From the NCBI GenBank assembly GCA_019022495.1, contig JAFEKR010000005.1, positions 1,240,001-1,304,000 on the forward strand: a stretch of DNA of 64,000 nucleotides. Direction: 5' to 3'. Below are positions 21,158 to 33,240 of the stretch, one piece after another (position 1 is the stretch's first letter; each line of letters opens with the position of its first letter). Source of the DNA: Epichloe hybrida. Lineage: Eukaryota > Ascomycota > Sordariomycetes > Hypocreales > Clavicipitaceae. The notes beneath the pieces are model-generated. The model saw only the letters and a program-made list of their open reading frames with translations. It had not been told where the DNA came from and did not search any database. Both the position numbers and the translations under genes were made by a program.

Positions 21158-22699
21158 TCACTTCATCTTGCCCCGTAGCGCATCGACTTCTCTTTGCAGC
21201 GCGTTCAGGTCCGCCAGGATATCTGCACTCTTGCCCGGGGGGGCCGGGAGATGCGGAGGAGGAAGAGGGCCCTCGCGGGACGGCTTCTCCGAGGAGGTGC
21301 GCCGGCTTGGTGCCTCGACGTTGTTGAGGCTGGGAGGACGACGACGGGTGCATGGGTGTCGCGCCGGTGGTGGAGGGGGGCGCGCTGGGAATCTGATACC
21401 GGGACCATGTTGGGGGTTTTCGGGCGAAGGAGGGGCCGAGTTTGCGGGCTCGTCTTGATGGGGACATGTAGATGTGGATGTGGATGTAGATGCGTGAGCC
21501 GCCGTGTTGGATGACGAGACGCTCGGAGCAGCAGATGACCATGGTTGGCTTGTTTGCTTGGACGCCATGTGAGGTCGCCGGGGTGGAGGTGGTGCCGGTA
21601 CTGCTGCTCTGATGCTGCTGTCGGAGCCAAGGGCAGTCACGACGACTTCTTCTGCAAAAGTTGGCCGAGGGCCGCCTTCCGAGTCGGCCAGCTTGCTGTC
21701 GGATCTTGCGTGTCCTCGCGGTGGAGGCGGCGTCGGTGCCGGCTTCTTGATGGTATTGGAGCGTGGCCAGGTAGACTCGGCGTGTGGTTGTTGTTGTGGT
21801 TTCCATTTGTTGTCCAGGACGTCTCTTGCGTCTCGTGCGTCTCGTGCGTCTTGCGGCACATGTGCCGACTCTTGCTGTATGACTGAGATTGATTTTCCAT
21901 GCCGAGAGCTCGGGGGAGGAGGAGGGGGGGGTTTTCTGTCCTGTCTGATCTGCTGTGAATGTGGCATGCTCGGGCCACCCTCTTCTTCCTCCCGACCCTC
22001 GGAAGACTCGGCAGAGGTGTCGTCATCGAAGCCGCCATGGATGATTTCGGGCGTCGCAATTGTTTCCGACGTTGACGTGGCAGTTGCCGACTTTTGAGCC
22101 ATGGACTCGTGGTCAATCATCGGCGGCACAGACGTCGCTTCGTCGCCAACACGGCCTGTCAAAAGCAGGGTTTTGAAGGCATCGACATTCAGCGATTTTC
22201 TCCCGGCATTCGCAGCCTTGAGCACCTCTCCTTCCTCCTTTCTCTCTTTCTGCAGTTCTTCGGATCCTTCAGTTTCCAGGCAAGTCTTGCTAAATAGGTT
22301 TGCAGGGGCACTGTTGACGGCAACCCTGTCTCGTACATGCTGGTTTTGCTGCGGCGCAGGCGGCGAGGTAATCGTGCTGTCGCGGTCGCGGTCGCGGTCG
22401 CTCTCGTCGGTGCATGTTCCGCTGAAGGGGTCAAACGTGGGATAGTAGTTTGTATAGCTGAATGTGTCGCCCGAAAGCGTTCCGGGCGGCTTGAATCCGT
22501 CAAGCTCGTCCCATTCTGGGGAGTCGGGCGATAATGGTGGCGGTGATAGCACCCGGACCTTCTTGACGGGCTTGCTCTTCCTGTCGCCAGAGGCAAGAAC
22601 ATGGTCGCTGCGCATGCTAGACTTGGGCGACCTGGTGCGGGAGGTGTCAATGATCCCGGGTGTCTTGGGTGTCTTCTTGCGGAATGGATTGGACGACAT
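21158..22699 (-). CDS. Large disordered proline-rich protein of unknown function
   Basis: A single exon of 513 aa. Nearly the whole protein is low-complexity and predicted disordered. It has a basic N-terminus (MSSNPFRKKTPKTPG), an SPPPLSPDSPEWDELDGFK segment, acidic and Asp/Arg tracts (DRDRDRD, DARDARDARD), poly-Pro blocks (KPPPPPPPSSRHGKS, PAPPPPRR) and Ser/Thr runs. The last ~30 residues (SADILADLNALQREVDALRGKMK) form a short coiled coil. Poly-Pro stretches could bind SH3, WW or profilin, and the SPxK/R sites could be phosphorylated. The start is the first Met and fits a compact hydrophilic N-terminus. I assign no function. The length of the frame and its consistent composition support a real gene. 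Confidence 0.75.
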   Translation of the reverse strand: MSSNPFRKKTPKTPGIIDTSRTRSPKSSMRSDHVLASGDRKSKPVKKVRVLSPPPLSPDSPEWDELDGFKPPGTLSGDTFSYTNYYPTFDPFSGTCTDESDRDRDRDSTITSPPAPQQNQHVRDRVAVNSAPANLFSKTCLETEGSEELQKERKEEGEVLKAANAGRKSLNVDAFKTLLLTGRVGDEATSVPPMIDHESMAQKSATATSTSETIATPEIIHGGFDDDTSAESSEGREEEEGGPSMPHSQQIRQDRKPPPPPPPSSRHGKSISVIQQESAHVPQDARDARDARDVLDNKWKPQQQPHAESTWPRSNTIKKPAPTPPPPRGHARSDSKLADSEGGPRPTFAEEVVVTALGSDSSIRAAVPAPPPPRRPHMASKQTSQPWSSAAPSVSSSNTAAHASTSTSTSTCPHQDEPANSAPPSPENPQHGPGIRFPARPPPPPARHPCTRRRPPSLNNVEAPSRRTSSEKPSREGPLPPPHLPAPPGKSADILADLNALQREVDALRGKMK

Positions 22700-24425
22700 G
22701 GCTGGCGGTATGGCGCCAGTCTGCTTGCTTTGCTGGCCTTGCAGTATACGCCTCAGGTGAGATGAGGGAAGGCTGCTGCAGATGGCAGGTTGGTGCCAGG
22801 TCGTCGTCGTCGTCGTCGTCGTCGTGATGGTGGCGGTGGCGGTGGTGATCAGCGCTCTGATCGGGGGTGGTCGGGGGCAGCGGCAGATTGGGTAAAGGCC
22901 GAGTGCGAAGCGTTGAGCCGAGGCGTTAATCAGGTCTCTTCAACATGGTCGGGCTCGTCGCCGGCTTGTTGCGAGGGATCGCAGCATGTTCTATCCGAGT
23001 GTGAAGCAAACCAGAACGCAGAACGCAGAACGCAGAACGCATCGAGGCAAGACTGTTTGTTCCTCTGCCGCGCGCACTGAGAAGACCGAGGATGGGGCGT
23101 TGGAGGGTGCCTGGTGTGGTATTTGTAGAATGGAATGACATCACCACCACTAATCCGTAGATAATGTAGATAATGATAACCGACCGTTCTGGTACGCTCC
23201 ACCAAGCCACCCGACACCAGACGCCTGTGCCAAAGTGGCAGAGCGGGCGGGTCCCGACGTGGCATCGTGGCATGTCGTGGCATGGACTCGAAGAATCGAA
23301 ATCCACATGCACACGCACACACACACACACGTGGAACGTTGATGCACTGAGCATGTACACATGTTCACACTATTGCATTAACTGACTTTGCTCCTCGGGC
23401 GGTGAGCAGTCATGAGCATTCCATGGCTTGCCGCCGACGTATGTACTAGGCAGATGGTGAGATGAAAGTTTCGAGAGGCCGACATGACACCTCTTGTCCG
23501 CGTTGCCAAACATGAACATTCCAAGCACCAGGAGAAGTGGCTGCATATCACAACAACACTTCTCAAAGACAAGAAGAGGCATTCAATCATACACTACATG
23601 GTCATGCACTACATGCGGAGGTAGCGGCCGGTCTCCCGTGGTTAATCCATCACTATAGGGTAGTGGTTTGTTGCTGCCTGCCGTGCACAAGTTATCATCA
23701 TGTACGGATTATTATGTACGCACAAACCAGGGCGCGAGCATAACCCACGTGACCGCATTGACCACGCTGTAAACAAATCCATACTACATAGCGCGTCGTC
23801 GCCAACATCACACATGGGAAATAAAGCGCGCAAAAAAATTCAAAAAAACCAGCACGATTCAGTACGCCCAGTACGCCCAGTACGCTTGCAGTCATTGCGT
23901 GTCAGTTCCCTTTTTCCATACTGCTCATACGTGTGGTATATAATTACATTTAGCGCCAACCACCCAATACTGCAAAGGGCACGCAAGACACTGCCACTTG
24001 TCGCCATCCTCGTGAGAGAAGCCGCGTAGAATCCAACGCCTTTTCCCCCGTATAGTCAACGTCGAGAATAAGAAAAAAAAGAGAACATACTCGTCGAGAA
24101 ATGTCAGGATCCGGTCATATAATTGAGAGGAACTTGCTCTCCGACCTGGCGTGACGACCGTTTGCCCCTACAAAGGGGCATTATGCCGCCCTTCTCTCAA
24201 AGAAATTGTTCACATGCAATTGCCATCGTCTTCATACCCTGTGCCGCGCGTGCGCGCGCAACGAAACAAGCCACATATCCTCCTAGTCGCTCCAGCCCAA
24301 ATGGCAATAATCCCGACAAAACCAACCTCTCCCTAGCCGTGTCCTGAAAATTTCAAATCCCAAAACGCCGTAGTTCTTTCATTAAACAAGAAATTGAATT
24401 TGATCGACACAAAGAATAGGGTCGC
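22700..24425. other. Intergenic region between the proline-rich gene and histone H1
   Basis: 1.7 kb. The left part is the promoter side of the proline-rich gene, with a GTCGTC/GGTGGC triplet tract (22800-22845). An AACGCAG tandem (~23013-23042) and a CA microsatellite (~23310-23332) follow. No intact ORF has family features. The right end is the 3' flank of H1. Confidence 0.4.
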
Positions 24426-25333
24426 CTATGCCTTGGCAGCAGCCGCCTTCCTAGGAGCGGCAGCCTTCTTTGGCGCAGCAGCCTTCTTAGCAGTAGGCTT
24501 TGTCGTCTTAGCGACACGGCCAGTACTGGTCTTGGTCAAAGCAGAGTCGGTCTGCAAACCCGTCAGTATATTGTCTGAGCAGCCAGAATAAAACGTGCAA
24601 TGAGCCTACCTTTGTGGCAGGAGTCTTCTTGGTAGAAGTCGTGACAGGCGTCTTCTTAGGAGCGGCGGCCGCCTTGGGAGCGGGGGCCTTCTTCTCATCC
24701 TTGGCAGCGGTGGCGGTGGACTTCTTGGGAGCGGCCTTCTTAGCAGCGGGTTTCTTGACGGTCTCCTTCTTGGCGGCAGGCTTCTTAGGCTCAACCTTCT
24801 TCTTGGCCAACTTGGTACCGCCAGAGGGACCCTTGGGTTGAGCGAAGACGCCCTTTTCAACACCGTTCTTCAGGGCCTTGTTGAAGAGTGAATCGAACAT
24901 GTTGGCCGTGACAGTGGTCAGGTTGTTGTTGGCCTTGACATACTTCTTCAGAGACTGACGGCTGGAGCCATTGCGGTCCTTGAGCTGTGTCGAGCTAGTT
25001 AGCACGACTGAACGGGTGAGACACTCGACCAAAGAGAAACCAGCATGACTGAAGTGGATGGCGAAGATGCGACGATGATGATGACAGAAGGGAATCGTCG
25101 ACAAGCCACGTCAATCACGATGACACATAACCCTCCTGCACAGAATGCGCCGGGGGAGAAGCAATGATACACGTACGTTAACAATGGCATCCGTAATCAT
25201 GTCCTGTTGTGAGAATTAATACCGATCATGTATTCGCAGAAAGAAGCCGACTCAACGGCACGCGACATACCTGGTAGCTAGCATGGGTGGGCTTAGCCTT
25301 GGGGGCAGCACTGTCGACCTTCTTGGGAGGCAT
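24426..25333 (-). CDS. HHO1: Linker histone H1
   Basis: Exons 25333-25271, 25203-25177, 24984-24610 and 24551-24426 give 196 aa. The three introns are 67, 192 and 58 bp. The second exon is only 27 bp (DMITDAIVN), confirmed by frame and by fit to the H1 globular domain. A short basic N-terminus (MPPKKVDSAAPKAKP) leads into one winged-helix H1/H5 domain (~residues 16-95: SYQDMITDAIVN, LKDRNGSSRQSLKKYV, LFNKALKNGVEKGVFAQPKG). The ~100-residue tail is built of Lys/Ala/Pro repeats (KKPAAKK, KKAAPKK, KKTPATK). It binds linker DNA at the nucleosome dyad and compacts chromatin in the nucleus. One linker-histone gene per genome is usual in fungi. Identity is secure. Confidence 0.96.
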
Positions 25334-26794
25334 TGTGATGGATTGGTGATTGGAGGTTGAGGGAAAACGTGTTAGTGATGTTGGCGGGCTTGTTTGCAAA
25401 AAACAAAACAGGAGAAAAAAAAGAAGAAGAAGACGCGACTGAATCTGCACTGGCGGAGGGAGAAGAAATGAAGCGGATTGTATAAAGGATGAAGATCAAA
25501 TGGAAGCAGGAACAACCAGGATCGACCAGGTCGGGCGCGTGGAGGGGATGGGGCTTGTTTATATATTGGGCGGGGGGAGGAGCGCAATCAGTAGCTCTTG
25601 CCTTGTGGGAGAGGTCACAGAGCCGGCGCAGGCACAGGCACACAAGACACCAACACACCAGCAGACCCTGCGTGCTTGCAAGCCGCGAAGGGGACCCGTC
25701 AAAGCAAAACGGGACTGAGGACTGGGATGGGGGACCGGCTCACCCCCCCCGAGCTCGAGCTTCTTTTTGAGTCCGCGACAAAAGTGTGCTCATGTGCTCA
25801 TGTGCTCATATGCTCATATACTCCTAAACTTCCATTGCTGTTGCCATGACTGGTCATCTTGTTGCGCCCTGGGGGTGCCTGCAAGCAAACAAGACGAGCT
25901 TGAAAACCCAACAAAATAGTGGCTGGCGCAGCACGTTGCATCTGGCTCTCGAACAAAGTCGGGAGCTACGGAGTACATACGGACAACTTTGCCATGATAC
26001 CGTGGTCCAGATGTTCTGCTCCCGGCCGGGGGGGGGGGCAGATTTGCGTTAGCGCCATGGTGCGCCACATCAGGCGGCTTGTCTGCACCAGCTGTCGGGA
26101 CTTGATTAGCTACTTGGTCCGATACCTGACATCAGTCCTCCATTAGGCGCATTCGAGGCAATCTGTTAGGCTTCATCCAGCCACACTGAAGTACCTCTGC
26201 CACGCGCTCCTCTGTACTCTCCAAGTCCCCCTCTCGTCCATCCCTCCAAAAATGACATGGGTGGGGGTGTTATTATGGACCCAAGTAAAAATCGGCGTAC
26301 CCGCCCCGGAACCATTTTTCTGATTGGTCGGCGCTCAACATCACCTCTTCGCCCGAGTACCTTCTGCGTGATCTGAGATGGGGTTGAGCAGCGACCGCCC
26401 ACCACCCTTCGACATTGGATGTTCCCATTTCCTCTTCCTTCTTTCTCGCTTTGCATCCCTTCCGCCGTCTTTTGCGGATCTGACCCTCCATCACGATTTG
26501 CATGAGTCATTTATTGGCCATTTCCTTTTCGTAAAAAAATTGTGCCTAGCCGACATGACATCCCCATTATAGGTGCGGACGTGTGGCCAGATCATGGTCT
26601 CCTCGCTTGTTGTTGTTGTCGCGCTGGCCTCAATGTCGCGTGCCGGACTGCCATCGACTCGGCCACTCTTGTGATCGTCGGCTAGTTGTATATGGCGTAG
26701 ATTGTTTGTCGCTATCAGGCGATGCTAGTTGTTTGTCCATTCCTGCGTGCTATGCACCTCTGGTTGTGGTTCTTTTCCAAAGTCACTTTTCGGC
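25334..26794. promoter_or_regulatory. Histone H1 promoter and intergenic region
   Basis: About 1.5 kb. A CTCATGTG-type tandem (ATGTGCTCATGTGCTCAT, ~25785-25815), a TACGGAGTAC site (25967-25976) and a poly-G run (26028-26038) are visible. No supported gene was seen on either strand. The left part is the H1 promoter. Confidence 0.4.
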
Positions 26795-27046
26795 ATGGCC
26801 AACGCAGATGGGTCCGCCCACACACACAACCCCGCCTACAATTATCCTGAAGCCATCTACACCAATGTCTTCCGCAAGCAAGCTTACGAGCAACGAAGCC
26901 GGTAAATTGAGTGAATTCAGTTTTTGAATCTTTATGTGAAATTGGTCAGGTTCCGCAGCACGCATATTCTGTTACTTCAGCTCATACGGGCCTGGCGTTG
27001 GCCATCTGCGAAGGCCAAGAGGTTGGGATGCGACCGGCGCGTTTGA
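26795..27046 (+). CDS. Possible 67-aa basic protein with one intron
   Basis: Exons 26795-26901 and 26950-27046 are joined across a 48-bp candidate intron (GTAAAT donor, GGTCAG acceptor), giving 67 aa. Exon 1 reads MANADGSAHTHNPAYNYPEA and continues as a soluble, non-repetitive sequence. Exon 2 is basic and Leu/Arg/Trp-rich. No family was recognised and there is no signal peptide. Support is the frame-preserving intron and ordinary amino-acid composition only. It could equally be a chance ORF, or part of a longer gene whose other exons I missed. Confidence 0.3.
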
Positions 27047-28694
27047 GGTTTGGGTCGACAACGTTTCGGATGCAGTGTCGCATGGCTCTCAATCTTGCCA
27101 AAAACGAATGTCAGATATACTTCTGTGATGCTCTTTCCCTCATTCGATCAGTTCAGTATGACTGATACGTAGGCGAAACAATATTTCTGTAACATTGTGG
27201 TGGTGGAAAATTTCACTTTACCTCGTGGCGTGCATCTGGCGGTCAGGATTTGTGTCGCGACCGCGACCGCAGGCGCACAAACACAGCGAAGGGAAGCAAC
27301 GAAGCAACAAATGCATGGACTGATTGACTTGTAAAATTGTTTCCTTAGCCATCCTCGGCGATAAGCGGTGTATTGTGATGAGAGTTCTACGTTATCGCTG
27401 CTCCTGTGCCATCTTTCGTTGTCCCCTCCTCGGAGCCCGCGATGACTTCACTCTAACTACGCGTCTCGCTTCGATGGATATCAGGTCCGCGGACTCGGGC
27501 AGCAACACACTAACTCTTCTCAGTTAAGAAAAAAAAAAAACAGAGCAGAAAAACGGGAACCTCCAATCCTCCATCCAAGTACATTGATCATCTTCCACCC
27601 TCAGCGCGCACAATGGGGGCTCACGGGTAATGCACGCAAAACCCCCAACAAATAAAAGTGAAAAATGTGGCTTCTGTCAGCATGAAGCGCAGATATATTA
27701 CCATGACCACGCTATTTGAGCTCAAAAAAGTACAGAAAAGGATGAAAATAACTCTCTCGATTGGAATACACAGCTTCCAGCACTCGTTGGCATTCCATCC
27801 GTGCTGCACGGCGCGCGTAGTGTGAAGTTTCTGCCTGATTCATGGTCAAAGTCGAGCGAAACCAAGACGATGCAGATTGATATCAACCGACAATAACTAC
27901 GCCGAAATGTCTCCGATGATGCTGAACAAGGTCGCTACAGAAGGCTGCACATCGTGCAAAGCCAAATTCAGAACGACAAGTTTCCACACTATTTGCCCGA
28001 CATTTGCGACGACTCCGTGTTCTCGCACTGCCAACCAGATGCCTCTCTCAGCTCTCTGTCTTGTAGTCAAACCACTCGACTTACACGAGGTGTCGCGGGT
28101 GGGGCCAGGTCGGAGCGCATGTGACTACGCACGTGAGGAGCTGGCATTCTCATGGAGCATTTTCCTGACGAGTGACGACAACTCGGTAGATGCATGTCTG
28201 CAAGCACACCCATGTGGACCATGTGGACCATGTGGGGGGCGGTTTCCCTCTGATGAACATTGATGAACATGTACATACAGGGCCGCCGTCTCAGAGTCTG
28301 AGGCAGGCGGCTCCCGCTTACATATGTATCGAAAAGGCCAGCAAAGCAAAGCAAGCGCCAGTGGCCACCCATTCCCCGTTATCATTCAACGATTTAACAA
28401 TATTCATTCCTTGTGCAGATTTGGACCCCGACTGCGGCCACGAGAATATGGCAGCCAGTCGATGTTCATAATTCGCTCAAATTCGCCTGCTTGATCTCAG
28501 ATCTCACTTCCACTTGCATAACACAGCTTGTTGGCGCACTGCGGACTAGCTGGCCTGGGTGCCTGGCTGGCTGCCTTTGCGACCCCTCCCCCTTGTGAAC
28601 CCTTCCGCACCCTTCCGCGACCAACATCTCCTTTCCCCGGCCAGAGGCTTGCTCACGCAGACCTTCTCCCTCACGCGCCGACTCTTCTCTGGTA
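27047..28694. promoter_or_regulatory. Intergenic region and SEC24 leader
   Basis: 1.65 kb. No supported gene was seen. A GACCATGTGGACCATGTGG repeat (~28212-28232) and CTTCCGCACC repeats (~28599-28620) close to the SEC24 start are visible. The right end is the SEC24 promoter and leader. Confidence 0.4.
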
Positions 28695-31600
28695 ATGGCC
28701 GACTACTCGCAGTATCATGCCCTCGGCCAGGGCTTAAGTGCCGACCCCAACGACCCGAATCGAAATTATGCTCCTGGACAACCACCCTTTCAGCAACAGG
28801 CTCCTGGATATGGAGCTCCTGGAGCTCCTGGACCCTATGACATGCAACAGCAACAGCAATATCAAAGCCAGCAACCACCGCCGCCGCATATGGGAGGGCC
28901 TCCTGGCGTAGGAGCTGGCTATGGGATGCCCCAAGGCCAGAACCTCCAAGGTGGCTTTGCCCAACCTGGACCCGACGCTGCTCTCGCTGCACAGATGGGG
29001 AGCATGAATTTGGGACACGGACAGACGACCGTTCGAAAGAAGAAGAAAGATCGCCATGCCTATCACACGGTTGAGCCTACGGGCTCTTCCCAGGCTTTCA
29101 ATGGTATGCCACCGTCTGGCTCCAATGCGAACCAATTCATGCCCAGTTCTGTCCAAGGACAATCTGGTGCTCCTGGGTTTGGTGATCAATTTGGCAGCCC
29201 GCAAGGTACGCCCCAATACATGAACGCGAACCAGTTCCCGACTCCGGGTAATGCTTCGTTTACCCCAGGAGCACCCGCATACTTTGCTTCTGGCAACGGA
29301 TCTGCAGACGCCGCCCCCAGCATCTCGACATCTGGGCCTACCAAGGTCTCGTTGGAAGACATGCCGAGCATTCCCATGTTTCGCGACATTCTTCAGGCAG
29401 ATTACTTCAAGCAAATTTATCCAACCTTCGAGCGTCATGTGCCACCTCCTGCGACCGTCTCATTTGTTGCCTACGATCAGGGCAATGCCTCCCCGAAATT
29501 CGCTCGATTGACCTTGAACAATATTCCTGCCACGTCGGACGGTTTACAAGCTACCGGTCTCCCGCTTGGATTACTATTGCAGCCCCTGGCGCCGCTCCAA
29601 GCCGGCGAAGCGGAGATTCCTGTGCTGGACTTTGGCAACGCGGGCCCTCCACGATGTCGTCGATGCCGTGCGTACATTAATCCCTTCATGATGTTCCGAT
29701 CTGGTGGCAACAAATTCGTTTGTAACCTGTGTACTCACCCCAACGACACACCCTCCGAGTATTTCTGCGCCATGAGCCCCCAAGGCGTTCGCGTGGACCG
29801 AGATCAGCGCCCCGAACTTCACCGCGGCACGGTCGAGTTCGTCGTGCCCAAGGAATACTGGACACGAGAACCGGTTGGATTGCGATGGCTCTTTGTCATT
29901 GATGTCACGCAAGAATCGTACAACAAGGGCTTTTTGGAGACTTTCTGCGACGGAATCTTAGCTGCTCTCTACGGAGGAGAATATCAAGGAGAAAGTGATG
30001 AGAATGGCGAGCCTAAGAGACGGGTACCTGAAGGAGCCAAGGTTGGGTTCGTCACCTATGACAAGGACATCCACTTCTACAACATGCATGTAAGTCTACT
30101 CGACGTTGAAAGTCTGGAGTCTCAAGAAAAATACAATCATCAAGATAAACTACTCATCTTCTCTGAAATCATTAGGCTGGCCTTGAGCAACCTCAAATGC
30201 TCATCATGCCCGATCTCGAGGATCCATTCCTGCCCCTCGGCGAGGGCTTGTTTGTCGACCCGTACGAATCCAAGTCCCTCGTCACTTCCCTGTTGACGCG
30301 ACTACCTGAAATATTCTCCGAAGTCAAGAATCCAGAACCTGCTCTACTTGCTACCCTCAACGCCGCTTTGGCAGTCCTGGAGACGACTGGCGGCAAAATT
30401 GTATGCTCGTGCTCTGCTTTACCTACTTGGGGCCCGGGCAGGCTGTTCATGAGAGACGACGGGAATCATCCCGGAGGCGAGCTTGATAAGAAGTTGTACA
30501 CCACGGAGCACCCGGCGTGGAAGAAGGTTGCTGAGAAGATGACGGCCGCAGGAGTCGGCGCAGACTTCTTCCTTGCTGCTCCTTCTGGAGGTTATTTGGA
30601 CATCGCCACCATCGGTAAGAATTTGGCAGACATGAAAACGCCCTCGGTGGACGAATGCAAGCTGACATACTGCCCATGTAGGCCATGTTGCAGCCACCAC
30701 TGGTGGAGAAACTTTTTACTACCCTAATTTCATCGCGCCGCGAGATGGTCCCAAGTTGTCAGCCGAGATCAGTCACACAGTTACTAGACTCACCGGCTTC
30801 CAAGCTCTGATGAAGGTTCGATGCTCCAATGGCCTGCAAGTTGGTGCTTATCACGGCCATTTCATACAACATACCTTTGGGGCCGATCTGGAAATCGGCG
30901 TCATCGACGCAGACAAGGCTCTGGCAGTGTCATTCAGCTACGACGGCAAACTCGATTCCAAGCTGGACGCTCACTTCCAATCAGCCTTGTTGTATACCAC
31001 ACCCTCCGGTCAACGCAGAGTGCGCTGCTCCAACATCATCGCCAGCGTGAGCGAAACCTCGAAGAATTCCGGCATGAGGGAGCAAGACGTTCGAACATGC
31101 ATGGAGTTCGTGGACCAAGACGCAGTGATTGCTCTTCTCGCCAAGGAAGCTGTTACCAAGCTGGCAACGACGTCGACCAATCTCAAGGAGATCCGAAACT
31201 GGATGACGGACCGGACGATTGATGTCATGGCATGCTACAGAAAGAACTCGACCCAACAGCATCCTGCCAGCCAACTCGTCATGCCCAAGAGACTAAGGGA
31301 GTTTTGCATGTTCATGCTTGGACTCATCAAGTGCAGAGCCTTCAAAGGTGGCGTCGAGAGTTCGGACAGGAGGGTCCACGAAATGCGCATGGTACGCTCC
31401 ATAGGTGCCCTGGAGCTAAGTTTGTATCTCTATCCTCGCATGTTGCCTCTTCACAACTTGCAACTGGAAGAGGGCTTTGCGGATCCAGAGACAGGCCACC
31501 TGAGGCTACCACCTTCAATACGAGCATCCTTGTCGCGCATTGAACCCGGCGGTGTATACCTTGTCGACAATGGCCAGCAGTGTTTGTTGTGGTTCCATTC

Positions 31601-31910
31601 TCAAACCTCGCCAAACCTGGTTTCCGATCTGTTTGGAGAGGGCAAGGACTCACTCAGGAGCCTGGACGCATACACATCTTCCTTGCCTGTTCTGGAAACG
31701 CATCTGAACGCACAGGTCCGCAACATTATTGAATTTCTCAAGACGATGCGAGGCTCCAAGGGGTTGACCCTCCAGCTCGCAAGACAAGGAATCGACGGGG
31801 CCGAATTTGAGTTTGCCCGCATGCTGGTCGAGGATCGCAACAACGAGGCACCAAACTATGTGGACTGGCTGGTCCAGGTGCATCGAGAAGTCCAACTTGA
31901 TGTACGATAA
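28695..31910 (+). CDS. SEC24: COPII coat subunit Sec24
   Basis: Exons 28695-30089, 30176-30614 and 30682-31910 give 1020 aa. The N-terminal ~220 residues are Pro/Gln/Gly-rich and disordered. They are followed by the zinc-finger (Cys321, 324, 343, 346), trunk (LRWLFVIDVTQESYNKGFL), beta-sandwich, helical (KEAVTKLATTSTNL) and gelsolin-like (GGVYLVDNGQQCLLWFHSQ) domains in family order. Intron boundaries GTAAGT/CATTAG and GTAAGA/ATGTAG restore the conserved frame, and exon 3 opens with HVAATTGGE. Sec24 is the cargo-binding inner-coat subunit that pairs with Sec23 on ER exit sites. The length is slightly above the yeast protein because of the long N-terminus. A polybasic patch (VRKKKKDRHAY) follows the disordered region, as in other Sec24 proteins. 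Identity is secure. Confidence 0.97.
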
Positions 31911-33240
31911 CGATATAATATGACTCATCCCTCTTCTTCAGACCACCTCCCTTTGTTTCAAGTTGGTTAGGCTAACAAAACACGTACGTTGCAGCTCAGC
32001 GGCCAGCGCAAGAAAGAAAGCGAATTTGATCTGAACGCCATGTCCAATTTTACTGGGCTCCGACCAACAATGTGGTGACATCTCAAGAACATGGCCAGAT
32101 AATAGACGGAGAAGAAGAACGAGAAAAAAAAAAAAAAACCCCCCGCACATCCGGGAGGGGAGTGGATGAGGAGGCTTGTGTAACATGTACAGAAATGAGA
32201 TGTGGAAGATGCAATATATGCGAGCCCGAAAGGACGACGTGATCAACGTAACCTCAGGCCCCGTGACACCGTACATCTCGACGCTCGATGCAGTTGTGCA
32301 ACAGCTCTTCCCGTCCAGGCTACTCTACCCGTGTATCCCTTCCTTCCAAGTTCCAAGTTTCACTGGAACACGGCCATATTCAGGCTACGCCCCTTGAGCC
32401 GCCCAAGGGGGTTTCCGCCCCGCCTTGTCCCCCACGCAAAAGAAGGAAAAGAGCAAAAAGTCTGCTCATATTTTGCATCATCACATTTCATGTGTGCAGC
32501 ATATATGCACGCAGGAACGAGTCCGGAGGGTTTGGTGGCAGTTTTTCACAATTTTGCATCACGTGGAATTCGGGTGGTGGGATGGTGGTGGGGGAGTCAT
32601 GACATGGGGAGGAATGATATCGAATAGACATGAATGGTTGAAGAAGAAGAAAGAAAAAAGGAGGATGGGAATGTGATGGGGAGCTAGCTAGTCACAGGCG
32701 GCCCGCCATTCCCGTCAATGTTAGTCCAGCCCCTGTCATGAGCTGGTCGAGCACGCGCGCCCGCCATCTGGGATATGCCCCTTTTTTAAACTTGTTCTGT
32801 TCATCTCCTGCTTAGCTGTTTTGGCAAACATGGTTGTCGCTTGAGAATCATGGATCCGGCCCAGATGGGCACTTGCGATGAGTAAACGCCGAGTGAGAGT
32901 AAGGGGCAAATGAATCACGGAGGAGCCAGGTCTACGGTTCGGCGACTCTGGCGACTTCTGAAGTTTATCAGACTCTGCGCAGCATGGGTGGCGAAATGGT
33001 TCTGGTCCGTGGACATGTCTCCTGAAAGCTGTTGGATTAGACTGCCGACACTAGCGACTGGCAATCTATCTATCCTGAGCACCGTGCCAACAAGCCCATG
33101 GACTTGTGACGGGTAAATTATGAACAGTGAAACACGACTATTATACGAGGCTGTTGTTGTTATTTGCCTAGCCCAACGCGGTCCCCCCAACCGCCACATC
33201 AGAACGTCGCAGATCCTTTGAGCCTGATGCTTTTGTGTTT
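31911..33240. other. Intergenic region between SEC24 and the PARG-like gene (convergent)
   Basis: 1.3 kb between two 3' ends. An A16-C6 homopolymer junction (~32127-32147) and purine-rich tracts (~32637-32665) are visible. No gene was recognised. Confidence 0.4.
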
